DNA of 64,000 nt from Sophora flavescens (GCA_030762895.1 CM061066.1:14255751-14319750), one strand, 5' to 3'; positions 10,696 through 23,300 are shown, numbered from the stretch's first letter. The notes: generated from the letters alone by a model not told the origin. A program made the numbers and translations.

Positions 10696-11349
10696 TGTTG
10701 GGAGGGTTCCCTCCTAAATGGGACCCACTAGATAAAAAGTAAAAAACAAAGAAAATAAAAAAAAGGAATGGTTAATAATGGGCCCAAGCCCATGTGGCAC
10801 ATGAAGAAAGGATTTAAATCCCTAGGTTGAAAAAATTTTTAGAGGCTGCACGATAGACAGAGCCGGCAAGAAGAAAAGAGAAGAAGAAAGAGGGTTCAGG
10901 TGGTGGATCAAACTTGCTTCGTTTTTGCTGAAATTTCAGTATGTTATTCCTACCAATGAGCTTGTTAGTTTGATATATTTTATTTGTTGTTTTGCCTTCT
11001 CTTTGAGCTGAGTTGTTATACCCATTGTTGTGGGGCTTATCTCTTGTTGCTTGCTTGTATCCACCTTTTGTGTGATGTATTGCTGATTTGGTGTTCCCTA
11101 GTATTTCCAGGAAGACTTGGTGTACCCAATATTATTTATAGTGGAAGTTTTTGCTGGACTTGGTCTCGTGGTTTTTATCCCTACACTGGGGAGTTTTCCA
11201 CGTTAAAATTGTGGTGTCATTGCTATTTATTTTTCTGTCATTGATACTATCCTGTGGAAGAATATTTTTGTTGTGCCTATATATTTGCACAGGTAAAAGG
11301 AAAAATATTTGTTTCATTACAGATTGTTATCTCTGGCTTTTTCCCAACA
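10696..11349 (+). repeat. LTR-A (single copy)
   Basis: A 654-bp stretch with perfect terminal inverted TGTTGGG...CCCAACA lies between a purine tract and a primer site, which identifies it as an LTR. It shares only its terminal bases with LTR-B. No second copy of LTR-A is in the window, so it resembles the product of a one-LTR circle integrated by recombination. Confidence 0.8.
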
Positions 11350-11524
11350 AAGTGGTATCAGAGCCATGGTTTGGCCTGATGGTGGAGCGGGAGTGGATCC
11401 AGGTGTATTGGATCATTGTATCGAAAGTCTTCCTGACCAAGGTGGAGTCAGGCGGCGTGTCCCGTTGATTGGTAACGGTGGTGCAAGTATAGTGCTGTGG
11501 GAGACTCACACTTGAGGGGGAGAT
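11350..11524 (+). mobile_element. Non-coding internal segment between LTR-A and LTR-B
   Basis: It begins with a canonical primer site TGGTATCAGAGCC (11353-11365) and ends with a purine tract (TTGAGGGGGAGAT, about 11512-11524). The roughly 150 bp between have no retroelement domain. Together with the two LTR-B copies it looks like the internal region of a TRIM-like element. Confidence 0.65.
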
Positions 11525-11698
11525 TGTTGGAAATCCAAGTGTGAGTGGTTAGTCCCACATTGGCTAGGAATGAGCTAAATGAATAATATACAAGAGAGGT
11601 GACCCATATACCTAATACCTTAAGGTTTTGGATGGAGACGTAGTGTCCCGATGTCTTGGTAGTCCTGGTCATTAGTCCATTATTGTTTTCGGGACTCC

Positions 11699-11702
<4 letters not shown>
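11525..11702 (+). repeat. LTR-B, 3' copy
   Basis: It starts TGTTGGAAATCCAAGTG and ends GACTCCCCAA, running into a TA microsatellite that has probably replaced its last bases. It includes the AGTCCCACATTGG motif. Confidence 0.75.

Positions 11703-11738
<36 letters not shown>
11702..11738. repeat. (TA)n microsatellite
   Basis: An uninterrupted AT/TA run at the LTR-B edge. Confidence 0.95.
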
Positions 11739-11739
<1 letters not shown>

Positions 11740-13086
11740 CACAGTGACTTGTTTTTCTTACTTAAAGGAATCACGTGACCTCGTTATCCCATCGCTCCTG
11801 TATCATTGTGTCCTCTCTCTCCATGCTCCTTCACAAACTGACAGAGCCTACCGTTCAAGAAAAACAACAGAGGCAAAATTTTCTACTTCTACTCATTCTC
11901 ATCGCATATGGACCTCTTCGCCGCCGACCACATCGCTCATTTTCCTCGCCCACCGACCGCCCCATCATGCCCAACGAGAGTCACATACCGCTTCACGATT
12001 CCTCATACCTCCTCAATTGAAGCAGATTTGAGCTCAAGTGGGAAGGATACAAGTTCAAACAATGAAATAATGATAATCCTAATCTTATTGAGTACTCGGT
12101 GAAAATCAATGAGATTGCTGCACGTATTACACTAAACTATGTATAGTTTCAATCCAAGTACAAGTACAATACACAGAATGGAAAGAATTATAATTTTTTT
12201 TTATATATTTTATGGACAAAGCTAGGGAATACTGTTTAAAGAATAAAAAAAAGAAATTTTATATGAAAAAGATGATGTATTTAATATGTTGAATATTTTT
12301 ATACTTATATTTTCACTATAAAATTTACTTTTGTTGACTTTTTAATCAATATCCTTAGGATATTAATTAACAAGATTCATATTTTAACAACACTAATTTT
12401 CAGCATCAAAAGCGTCGACTTCATCAAGAAAATTTAATCTACATTATCGTTCGGCAGTATCGCGTGTACTACTCACATCCCTTTCTTCATTTACAATCCA
12501 AATATCAAAATGACAACTATTTTCCACTTCATCTTAACCATTTTCATTTCCATGGAAGCAATTGGTTTACTTTGTGATACCATTAACCAATTTGGCTTAA
12601 AATTGGTTAGATACTTTCATTTTGGTATAATTCAATGGTAATAATATGTACATGTGTTTTGGGTCAAGAATTAGGGAATTACCTTAACAATAATGAGATT
12701 CTAGGGCATAGATTTAGTGAAGTGTGGTTAATGGTGAAGAGGAACCCTAGAGCTTTTGGCTTAGCAGTGAACAAGTGAACATAGCATGGCTTTCATGGAG
12801 ATGGAGATGGAGATGGAGATGAGGGCACGTTTTCTCAAAGGGTTTTGAGTACCTGGTTGTTGCCTCTTTTAGTTTCGGTTATTGTTTTATTATATGGAAC
12901 ATTTAGTCAAAATGAGACAAAAGACATTAAATGGCCATGATATGGATAGATCATCTTTCTTGGGGATCAAAGTTAATCGTCTCATGAAAGAGAACATGTT
13001 TTTCTCGGGCTGTCAGGTTGCTGCGAAAAGCATCTTGAGCCAAAAAGAGTAAAGGAACAAAAAGTAAACAAGACTAGAAAAGTATA
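11739..13086. other. Intergenic, no recognised gene
   Basis: Small overlapping open frames at 11744-12102 have no known motif. A short ATGGAG hexamer repeat occurs at about 12794-12821. Nothing else was recognised. Confidence 0.5.
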
Positions 13087-13095
13087 TTAAATCTA

Positions 13096-14642
13096 GGGTA
13101 AAGGCTCATTTTGGTCATTGACAAAAAATGCGTAGGTCATTTTAGTCCCTGACAAAAAAACCCCTCCGTTATTCCCTAACAATTACTAACGTGGGACATA
13201 TTAGTCCTTACGTTGACTTCCGTCAGTCAGCGTTCGTTAGTTGGGTGACGTGACCGTTAAATCATCCTAACTGACCGTTATCTATACTAATTAGTCCACA
13301 ACAATTACTATGGAGGGACAATTTAGTCCCTATGTGATGTCACATCATGAAGGCACTTCTGCTCACTACAAGAAGAAAAAGACAAAAAGAAAAGAACCAT
13401 TAACAAATCATCCAAGTTCTCTCCATCTTTTTTTTTCCTACTAGCCACCATACTTTCCACCTTCTTCATCTTCATAACCAATCAATAATAACATTTACTT
13501 TGTTCATCCTTTCACACCATCTACTCACTTTCTATATTGTTTGTTCCCAAATCATCCTTTCCAAAATCAAAGAAAACAATCAGAACCCACACACATATCA
13601 CGCCGCCTCCTCTCCTCCGCCATCTCCGCCAAGCTCCGTCGTTGCTTGCTTCTCCGCCATCTCTGCATCATTACTCAATTTATCCCCTTGTCGTAAAGCC
13701 GTCGTCGTCGTCGCTGCTCCAAACCGTCATCCTCAACCCACCGCATCCCACACATATCTGCTCCACCACAAGCCAGACCGCCTCCATCACGAATCGCCGG
13801 CCCGAAATGCCACCGAACCGTAGCTGCAATCCCAACCGCCGCACAACCCGGATCTAGTGCCATCAGCGTTCCTCGCCGCCATGAACAGCCGCCCGCCGTG
13901 TCTCCACCACACCAGTTCTGGTATCCTTTCTCTCTGTTCTACTTATGATTCTGATCTTGTTTGACTCCGAAGGCACTTCTGCTCACTACAAGAAGAAAAA
14001 GACCAATAAATTGTTAATGAAAACACATAAACATAGCTACATAAGTTATATCAACTCGAACTGAGGATGAAGAAAGTTATGCTTCAAAATCATCATTTGA
14101 AGAGTGGTGACATCATATTTTACTTCTTACTGATGTTTCGAGAGAAAATTATGAATTTCAAATAAAAAGAACCTGACTTCCTTTTCCATTCATGTTGATC
14201 ATAGGCAACTATATGTATCAAAGATGTAGCTCATCTGATTCCTTGTACTGATGCAGACGAAGCTGCTTTGTCCTTTTAGATGACCCAATAAGAGAATCAT
14301 TGTCCCAGAATCAACAATGATTGTGCATTAGCAAATATCTCAAGAAGAAGTCTCGTTGTCATAGAATCATCCTTCATGATGTAGCACATGTTTATCTCAG
14401 TCACATAAGGACTAAATTGTCCCTCGATAGTAACTGTTAGGGACTAATTAGTATAGATAACGGCTAGTAAGGATGATTTAACGGCCACGTCACCCAACTA
14501 ACGGATGCTGGCTGATGGAAGTTAACGTAGGGACCAACGTGTCCCACGCTAGTAATTGTTAGGGACTAACGGGGGCTTTTTTTTGTCAGGGGCTAAAATG
14601 GCCTACGCACTTTTTGCCAGGGATCAAAATGGGCCTTTACCC
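13096..14642. mobile_element. Mutator-like element with long TIRs and 9-bp TSD
   Basis: The ends are GGGTAAAGGC and its complement GCCTTTACCC, in inverted repeats of about 270 bp (left about 13096-13340, right about 14400-14642). The element is bracketed by perfect 9-bp direct repeats TTAAATCTA (13087-13095 and 14643-14651), the target-duplication length of the Mutator superfamily. No transposase is present. The interior contains a GC-rich, CCG-rich segment (about 13590-13920) unlike the flanks, so a Pack-MULE-type captured gene fragment is possible. Confidence 0.92.
13349..14003. repeat. 35-bp direct repeats bracketing the MULE interior
   Basis: An identical 35-bp sequence (starting GAAGGCACTTCTGCTCACTA) occurs at 13349-13383 and 13969-14003, 620 bp apart, inside the MULE. 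The GC-rich segment lies between them, as if it had been inserted with duplication of flanking DNA. Confidence 0.9.
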
Positions 14643-14651
14643 TTAAATCTA

Positions 14652-15903
14652 TTTTGGTGCAAAGGCGCAATGGTGGCAAAAAGGGCACACTTATTCGGTT
14701 TGTTTGGTTCAATCCACACCCCCATTCGCGGCTACCATGCGATCTCCCTTCTCGAGACTTGGTACCCTTCAGGGAGCAAATTCACTTTAAATCCCGCAAA
14801 GTCAAATTCTGGCTCAGGGATTCCACTTTCATCAATCCTCCCTAGCTAGTCTAAAGTGTCATCTCTACGCTCTTGGTCAGATTGTAGGTGCCTTCTACCG
14901 TGGAATAGTGCCTCAAGTGGTCCATGAGTGAAGCATTAATTTGACCTTTTATTGTAGGTAAATGTGGTAGTGGCCGGTTTTTCTATTTTGCAAATAAACC
15001 ATTTTTTTAACTTCTCTTATTTGTTGCTCGGTCCTCTTCCCCATCCCCTCTTCTCATACCTTTGTCACCTTTGCTCACGCCTGCTAACGACCATATTCTA
15101 CTACCAGAGTGCGAATAAGAAGACAAGCTCAGATCCGGCGGCCGTTGTGGCACCATAAACCGCGGTTCCGACAAGCTCCAAGTAAATCATCTGCAACCCA
15201 TGTTTCCTTCCTTTGGGTTTTGATTTCCTTTGATCTGTGATTATTTTGGGTTAGGGATTTGGGTATGAACATTTAGGGTTCCTTCAGCACTATCCAAAAT
15301 CCGAGATTTAGAGTTCTCCATCCCCCTCATTGTTTTGATTTATCACCTCCATTTAGATTTGTCACTTTGAATTTTCTTTGTCGCTCAAATTTAAATATTG
15401 TTAGTGTGTTCTTGATAATAGCAAGAAAATTTAGGAGATGGTTGATGTTAAATATTGGGAATATTCTTTGTCCTGGTTATTTTCTTTGTTCTGTGACATT
15501 TGAGTAACTTTCATCATTAGTTATGCTAAAAATGGGTTTGGTCTTATTAGTGTATACCATGCGTATAGCACATGTATAGGTTATGTATAGATTAGCTGGA
15601 CTTTGTTTAGCTGTAAATGTATTTCTGCTAAGAAGTTAGTTATACTACAACTAACTTCACCTCTTGTAATTACCCTATATATATGGGTCTGTGTAATGAG
15701 AATATCAGAAATGGAATTTCCAATTCTTTCTTTCTTTCTTTTCTGGTTAATCTTCATTTCCATTAGGTCTTGTTTGGATTTGATGAAAATGGGTTTCCCC
15801 GTTGATTAACTTCATCACATGATATTGCAAAAGAAAGACTCTTATGCAATATCAATTTACTCCATCTCTATTTAACGTATGAATTTTTTTCAAAATATTG
15901 ATG
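14652..15903. other. Intergenic with LTR-like fragment
   Basis: No gene recognised. About 15545-15765 resembles the 3' half of a copia LTR: TATA-like CCCTATATATATGGG followed by a short leader ending near TGAGAATATCAGAAATGG. No primer site or coding region follows, so this is only suggestive. Confidence 0.35.
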
Positions 15904-16203
15904 ATTTGATTCATATAGACGTAATAATCGAATCAGGAAATCCATTAAATATTCGATTCATTTTAACATACTAATCGATTCAGGAAAGCATGAACAAATC
16001 ATGTCCGGGCTATGAAATTTCAGTGCGCGTTGTCACAATTTATATTCACCATTGTCACATTTTTACTTATGGTCGGATATAATTTACCATAATATTTATT
16101 ATTTGTAATTTATTCAGTTAACCGGTTCACCAAGGTAGGTTAACCAATTCACTGAATCCATTCCATTGACTACTCGATTCATGTAACCATAATAATCAAT
16201 TCA
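15904..16203. promoter_or_regulatory. Four 22-bp-spaced pairs of an AAtCGATTCA-like 10-mer
   Basis: Ten-base motifs related to AATCGATTCA start at 15904/15926, 15951/15973, 16120/16142 and 16172/16194. In every pair the starts are exactly 22 bp apart. Between the pairs lies a duplicated phrase (GCGCGTNGTCACA...CCATTGTCACATT, at about 16025 and 16251). The host repeat is unclassified. Confidence 0.7.
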
Positions 16204-16734
16204 GGAAACCATTTCCCCTAATCGCATTCTGGACACAACATTCAAATGCGCGTCGTCACACTTTATTCTCGCCATTGTCACATTAATATTAAAGGTCAAA
16301 TAGCTACACGGATTGCTAACATGTAAATGCCTCTCACCGTTCAGTTGTTGAAGGTCAATTCGCATCAACAATTGTTATGTTCTTTCACGATATGTTTTTT
16401 TTAGGATCAAGTCTTGTTTTTATTCTTATTTTTACTCCAAGCCTAGCATTGAAGGTGAGTTGGAGTATTTAGAAGTATAATATATTTAACCCATAAAATG
16501 TAAACAGATAATTTATTATCTATAAAGTGCATTATAATTATACTTTATATTTAGTCAAATTTAAGTTTTCCAATATAGTATTTATAGATAAATAAAAAAG
16601 GGTTAAGGTAATATTTTGGGAAAATCTCCATTTGTTCCATATACATAAAAAAAAATTATTAGACCCGTCATATGTAAAAAAAGTATGCAATTGGTCCCAC
16701 ACTACTCACTTTATTTTGTATTTTCATACAAACA

Positions 16735-17930
16735 ACAAAGGGCAATCAATATGACTTATCCGACTCAATATGCACTTCATGGCCAATATTACTTTCTTGG
16801 CAAAATTAATTTTCTACCATTTAATCGATTCATGGGCCAATATATTGCATTCCATGTTCTAAACCCTAACCCTAACGAATCCATTAAATAGCATTATAAT
16901 CGATTCTTTAAACGCCACAAAACCTGAACCAAATTATTTGGTTTGATTTGTATTTTCAGGTTCATCATGTCATTGGTCAGGTCTTACACCCCTAGCCGAC
17001 TTTGTCCAATATGATTAAACTAGCCCGATGTGACTTAGCTAGCCCAATCCTACTAAATTGTTAGTATAGACAATTGCCACCTAACTTAGGTCAATATAAC
17101 CTAACTAGGCCCTAACATGACTATATTGGCCTGATTCGACTTAGTTGGTCCAATATCACTTATCCGGCTCAATGTTCATTTCATGGGCCAATATTGCTTT
17201 CTTGGCCCAATTAATTTTCTACCATTTAATCGATTCCTGGGCCAATATTACATTTCATGTTCTAAACCCTAACCCTAACGAATCCATTACATAGCATTAT
17301 AATCGATACTTTAAACACCATAAAATCGGAACCAAATTATTTGGTTTGATCTGTATTTTCAGGTCCATCATGTCATTGGTCAGGTCTTACACCCCTAGCC
17401 GATTTTGTCCAATATGACTAAACTAGCCCGATGTGACTTAGCTAGCCCAACCCTACTAAATTGTTCGTATAGACAATTATCACCTAACTTGGGTCAATAT
17501 GACCTAGCTAGGCCCTAACATGACTATATTGGCTTGATTCGACTTAGTTGGTCCAATATCACTTATCCGGCTCAATGTGCATTTCATGGGCCAATATTGC
17601 TTTCTTGGCCCAATTAATTTTCTACCATTTAATCGATTGATGGGTCAATATTGCATTTCATGTTCTAAACCCTAACCCTAACGAATCCATTACATAGCAT
17701 TATAATCGATACTTTAAACACCACAAAATCTGAACCAAATTATTTGGTTTGATCTGTATTTTCAGGTTCATCATGTTGGTCGGGTCTTACACCCCTAGCC
17801 GACTTTATCCAATACGACTAAACTAACCCATTGTGACTTAGTTAGCCCAACATTACTAAATTGTTCGTATAGACAATTGTCATCCTAACTTGGGCCAATG
17901 TGACTTAACTAGGCCATAACAAGCCTATTT
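16735..17930. repeat. ~404-bp tandem repeat, about three copies
   Basis: The phrase CTTATCCGRCTCAATRT recurs at 16755, 17159 and 17562 (steps of 404 and 403 bp). The units are nearly identical across their length, including AAACCCTAACCCTAACG and AATCGATTC in each. No coding capacity. It looks like a short satellite-like array. Confidence 0.92.
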
Positions 17931-18580
17931 ATTATATTCTAATATTTTTTAGATTAATATTAATCTATTTTTTAATATTTACAATTCATTATATTTATAT
18001 TTACATTTTTTAAATATTTACTATTCATTATATTCTAATATTCTTTAGATTTAATATTTATATATTTTTAATATTTAATAATTTTCATGACCGAACCGAA
18101 CCGTTGTTCAATCAAACCAACTTATTTGGTTCAGATTTGTTGCCAATTGGTTCCAACCCAACAAAACCTAACAAAACTCGATTATGATTGGTTTAGTTCT
18201 AGGGTTTAAGGACAATCAAACCGAACATAACATTATATCTTAATATTTAAAATTATTTTTAATATTTACTACTATTTTTTTAACACATACTATTGATTAT
18301 ATTTTAGTATCTATATCTATTATAATTTCATCTTGTGTAAATTTAAAATTTATTTATTTTGATTTTTAAAATTGGGCTTTGTTGGAAAATTGCTTACAAC
18401 CGAAGTAAAATATTTTTATTGGTTCTGATACTTCGCCACAACCAAGCTGATATTTTATGTATTTAATATAAAATTTTAAATTTACTATTCATTATATTAT
18501 TAACAACAAATAATTGTTACTATTAAATGAAACTATAAAATTGAGTAAAGACCCAAACTAGTCCTTAACAAAAAAATAAT

Positions 18581-18765
18581 GTGACATTTTGGTCACTGAA
18601 AAATGGAAAGTATCAGTTTGATCCTCAAGAATGTAAAATGTGTGTCAAAATAGTCCATGATTGAGCCCACCATGTCCCTAAAAATTGTCCTAAAAATGAC
18701 TATTTAAACATGCATTTTACATTCTTGAGGATAAATTTGATATTTTTGACCAAAATGTCACCTAG
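18581..18765. repeat. Inverted-repeat element (MITE-like)
   Basis: The arm ATGTGACATTTTGGTCACTG...CTCAAGAATGTAAAATG (18581-18650) is complementary to CATTTTACATTCTTGAG...GACCAAAATGTCAC (18710-18762), with a short loop. The surrounding GAGTAAAGACCC resembles the terminal style of the MULE at 13.1 kb, so a small MULE derivative is possible. Confidence 0.7.
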
Positions 18766-18776
18766 AGAGGCTAGAC

Positions 18777-18893
18777 ATGTCTCACAAATTCGCTCATCTT
18801 AATACTCGTATGGATACTCGCTTTGATCAGATAGATACCAGACTTGCATGCATTGATGACTATTATGCAGATGATGAAGAAGATAGTGATTAG
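18777..18893 (+). CDS. 38-residue open frame, retroelement-derived fragment?
   Basis: The ATG frame encodes a charged peptide with heptad-like repeats (LNTRMDTRFDQIDTRLACID) and an acidic end. Coiled-coil fragments of this style occur in plant retroelement-encoded proteins. There is no neighbouring domain to support a real gene, and I do not recognise a specific family. Confidence 0.25.
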   Translation: MSHKFAHLNTRMDTRFDQIDTRLACIDDYYADDEEDSD

Positions 18894-20190
18894 GGTTCTA
18901 CTTGCTTGAAAACCTTCTTTGAATTCCGTGTATTTTCATTTCATGCATTGTGATTTGCTTTTGTGTGTTTGATTTCCTGTAGTGTGGTTTGCTTTTGTGT
19001 GTTTGTATGGGACTAGTGTAAAAAATGGAACATTTTATAAGTTAACATGCTTGTGTTTGTTTGTGACTATGTGCGTGACCATATTCACTACTTACCGTTG
19101 TCACATTTATACATGAGGTCAAATAACTGATTCACTAAGGACATAGGTAACTAGTTCATTTTTAAGTAACTTTTTGATGATAATCGAGTCATACGGCACA
19201 AAATAACCGATTCACTCCCTTTAATCTTGATCTTATCCCTTATTTTAACTTAGCTCCCAAACATTAGCCCCATTGCATTCAAGGGAGGATGGTTTCTTCC
19301 TAAAATGCACCCTTTGAACTACGACCTCGTGTGCATCCCATGTCTCCACGTTTATTGCATTTTATCTATCATTGTGATGGTGGTTACTACCTTCCATCTC
19401 GTCTTAATTTCAAATTCAAACTCTTTTCCTTATAATTACGTATTCCCTTTCATTTCTTAACTCCTTCATCTTCCTCTCTTTGAAATCTCTCTTTGCACTT
19501 TGCCCCCATCTTGTGAAAATTGTGTACTCTCGACTGGCGAAGACCAGTGTTAATCAAGAGAACTCAACCTCAGGATCTGACAAGGCTCAACAAGATCCTC
19601 TCCCCACGTCACTTCCTTTGCTATATGGTTTAGGCTTCCTTTGCTCTCTTCAGGGTGGTTTTGGTTTCTGGTTATTTACAAAAAGGTTTCGGTGGTTTTC
19701 TTTTTGGTTTAAGCATGATGGATGCTGGGTATCAGAAGGGCATATATACCCTTCTTTTAGGATAGTATTTTATTTACATCTGTTGGTACTATTGGTGAAA
19801 CATGTATATGGGTTAGTAGGTGCAATCCTGTAGATGCATGTGATGCTTTTTTCAATAAAAATGTGAATTACAACAGTTCTAACATATATTATGTTATCAC
19901 TAATCTACTGCTACACATATTAGGTTTTTATCATAGACTAATAACGGTACGCTAAAAAATAAAATAAAAATCAACGGTATATATACTTAGCCCGTCAATG
20001 AACCGAACATTTTTGTGACCCATTGAAGACAAGCCCCGTGCTTATGGGTAATTGAAAAACACTTATAGGCATTATCCACGAGTTTGGTTTTTGTTTAGGT
20101 GACTACCAATCTCATTAGTTATATAAACTTCAAGGAACAGAAAAAGGTAAAGGTTGAAAAGTTTCGGACAGCACCCTAAATGGAGAGAGA
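18894..20190. other. CAS 3' flank, no recognised gene
   Basis: Two more loosely spaced AAcYGATTCA pairs occur at 19125/19149 and 19182/19205. A 117-codon plus-strand open frame at 19480-19833 has no recognisable domain. The region next to 20190 should hold the CAS 3' UTR (minus strand), but I could not assign a poly(A) site. Confidence 0.4.
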
Positions 20191-20304
20191 CTAATGAGCC
20201 TGCAGTACACGACATCTATATTCTCCCAACGCCCAGATGGGGAATATGTTTCTGTATGCAGCGTAAGCAATCATGCAATTCTTGTTGAAGACACCCATTA
20301 TTTC
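20191..20304 (-). CDS. CAS1: CAS exon 18 (residues 721-757, stop)
   Basis: EIMGVFNKNCMIAYAAYRN to RVLQAH and TAG at 20193-20191. Completes the 757-residue product. Confidence 0.95.
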   Translation of the reverse strand, partial: EIMGVFNKNCMIAYAAYRNIFPIWALGEYRCRVLQAH

Positions 20305-23300
20305 CTGAAGAATGATACACAAGTAAGATGATTTAAATGATTTATTTTATACCGTTTTTAGATTATTTAAATGATTTAAACACTTGATGATGCAGACCAA
20401 ACACGGATAAAAAGGGAAGAACAAAGCAAGCTATATGGTCGTGTCTTCAATACCTGTTGCGGAAAGTCACCGTTCTCCATTTGGGTATTTATCAAATATG
20501 CAGCTGCACGGTGTAATGGTGTTGGATCTCTCTTAGCCTGTTTCAGTATTACAAAAGCAATGAGAACAAGAAAACAAATACAATCTGGACAAAAATTTTC
20601 CTTCTTCATTTTCCCGGCAGAATAAGGTGTTAAGTAATCAGAATTGCAGAATGTATTCCTTAGATTTTGAGTCTAACTCAACCTCACAAAACCAGCTTGT
20701 AAAGTGAGGATTGTCCAAGCCTTATATGCACTATTTAGGTCATATCTCTAGACGATGTCGGACTAAACACACCCCTCATATCCAACATAATGAAGGTGCT
20801 GGTGGCTGCAATGAAGGCAGCACAACGTTGTCGCAATTAAGGCGACTAGGGGCAGACCGCAATTGAGATGAATTTCCAACATACACCCTCACGCTCAGAC
20901 CCATTGGGCCTGGAGCGTGGATGATGCAGGCAACCCAACAACGTATCTTGGATAGGCTCTGATACTATCTTAGATTTTGGACCTAACTCAACCTCACAAA
21001 ATCGGCTTATAAGGTGAGGATTGTTTAAGCCTTGTATGCACTACTTAGGTTATATCTCTAAGCGATGTGGGACTAAACACCCCTCATATCCAGCACAATG
21101 AAGGTGCTGATGGCTGCAATGAAGGCAGCACAAAGTTGCCACAATTAAGGTGACCAGAGGCAAACCGCAATTAAGACGGATTTCCAACAATATTCAAATA
21201 CTAGGAAAAACTGAACAAACTACAAATGTCAAATCATATATGACTAGGATACAAACACAGCACGTTGTGGCAATAGGCAAAGCTATCATTATAATTCAGG
21301 TAGGCAAGCTTGGCATAAAATTAAAAGCCCTTACTGCTGTTGTACAAATACATGAATTAAGTTTCAAGAGATTGGCAAGATTCTATAAGTAGTAATAATA
21401 ATAATGATGATGATACAATAAACGAATGAATGAATAGATACAACAAATATTTGGTCAAATCATTATTCTTACTCATAAAATCACAAATGATGGTTTCGTC
21501 AAGAGAAGTCGAACCTTAATTCAAATATTACATTAGTTTTAGGGTTAGCTAGGAAATGTTTTTCAGTCAAATATTACATTAGTTCTAGGAAAGTAAATGT
21601 TTCTCCTCATTTATTGTCTCTTGTAAATAGCACAATGTATTTATTTCCTAATATGTATATAAATCTATCTTACTGAGCTCTTTTTTTTTTTTTAATAGGC
21701 AAATGTTAGTAATTAGTGTGTTATGTTAGTGGGGGATGTTGAATCCATGACCTCCTTATCACTCCAAACCCTATGCACCCCCCACCCACCCCTCCCCCCC
21801 CCCCCCCAAACCACCTTATAACTCCCTGCTAAGCTCATTTGACTCAAGCAATTCACAAAAAAAAAATTCTTCCACAATCTTAAGTGTTAGCTTATCATTT
21901 TTATGATGCATTAGAAATGTATTATCTCTGAACTCCAACCACGTTATTCTCACACCTCTCATAATGGAATTGAATTTTGAAAACCTAAATAGCATGTTAA
22001 GTATTAACATGATATGTTGACTGTTTTAATTAAAGAAAGGACCATTCTGCTTTTTAATTAAATACCTTAGAGATAGCTGAACTGTTTTGATGCAAGTATT
22101 TCACTAAATACCTATGCCCATAGCTGAATAAATTAATATTATAATATAATTATATTGGTATTGTCATATAATTTTACATATCATGTTAATAAACTAATCA
22201 ATATAATGGCAGCACTACAAAAGTAGCAAAACTTGCTTTATACCTGTTCAGCATCAATGAGAGCTAGCATAGCCCACCCAGTGTTTACTACATGAGACCT
22301 GTTGCCTTCCAAATTTGAATACACCTGAATAAAGAGACATTGGAAGAAAAATAACCCAAGAAATCTCAGCATTTAGATTGCTAAAAGTGATCCAGTTTTC
22401 TCACCGACTTTTATTTTAAAAACTTAATGCTTATGCACAAGTATATTTCCTAGAACCACCTGTCCCAATTTTGTTTATCCTCTTGAATTAGCTTTCCTTG
22501 GTATTCTCTTTACAAGTCTAACACATGATCCCATCTCTCATCCAGAAAAATTGTGATGATATTGCATTTCCCTTAGTATGTAAAGAGCTTTGTGAAACAC
22601 TGAAATCTGAATCCTCCGATTCTATTTATTTCATAGTTTGGTTGGACAACTCAGTGATATAAGCTCACAGGTATTAATGACACAAGTTGACAACTTTGTG
22701 AAGGGAATAACCAGAAAAAGGGAGAGATGTTGCGCAAAACAGCGGCCACAATAAGTTGCTACAGTAAAACGCGATGTGATGCAACAGCACAATAATGCTG
22801 CATTTCCGCGTGATTGACTACCTAACGTTAGGGTTCCGTTAAGTTTCTGTTATGAATTTTCCTAAAAAGTATAGAAACTTCATTGAATTTCCCTAGAAAG
22901 TTCAGAGAGCTACAGCTGCATAGGTGGATGAATCATTTAAGGGAACCCTAATAGAAACTTAACAAAATGTGTTTGAAGAACTCAATTACAAATTTTCATA
23001 AGTTACTTAAAAAAAAAAAATTTACTTTTGGAACCTATTTGAATTTCACCAAAAAGTTTAGGAATCAATAGAGTAATTAAACCAATAAAAAAAGATGATA
23101 TCAATATTAGAGATGGCAAATTTGACCTTGTTTTGACAAGACAGATAACTCTCTCCCCAGCCACCAGAAGGGAGCTGCTTAGACAGCAGAAATTCACAAG
23201 CTCGACGGATGCTTGAGCAATTACTGAAATTCTTTCCAACAGCGATCAACCCTTTTACCCCAAACCAAGTGCCATAAGTGAAGCAAACCCCCCAAGAACC

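Larger units (their letters stand above)
6550..11702 (+). mobile_element. Chimeric Ty1/copia element (Copia-1)
   Basis: The order is LTR-B (6550-6645), primer site, gag remnant, 1202-codon pol frame, purine tract, a different LTR-A (10696-11349), a second primer site (11353), about 160 bp of non-coding DNA, a second purine tract, and a second LTR-B (11525-about 11702). LTR-A has perfect TGTTGGG/CCCAACA ends. Two nested primer-site/purine-tract sets in one unit are not normal for a single insertion. They suggest recombination between an autonomous element (LTR-A) and a small non-coding one (LTR-B). No clear target duplication is visible because both flanks are simple sequence (CA and TA repeats). 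Confidence 0.85.

Noticed and set aside
16735..17930. Interstitial telomere tract
   Set aside because: Only two heptads per unit and the variant CCCTAAC form; a tandem repeat with a short motif, not telomeric DNA.
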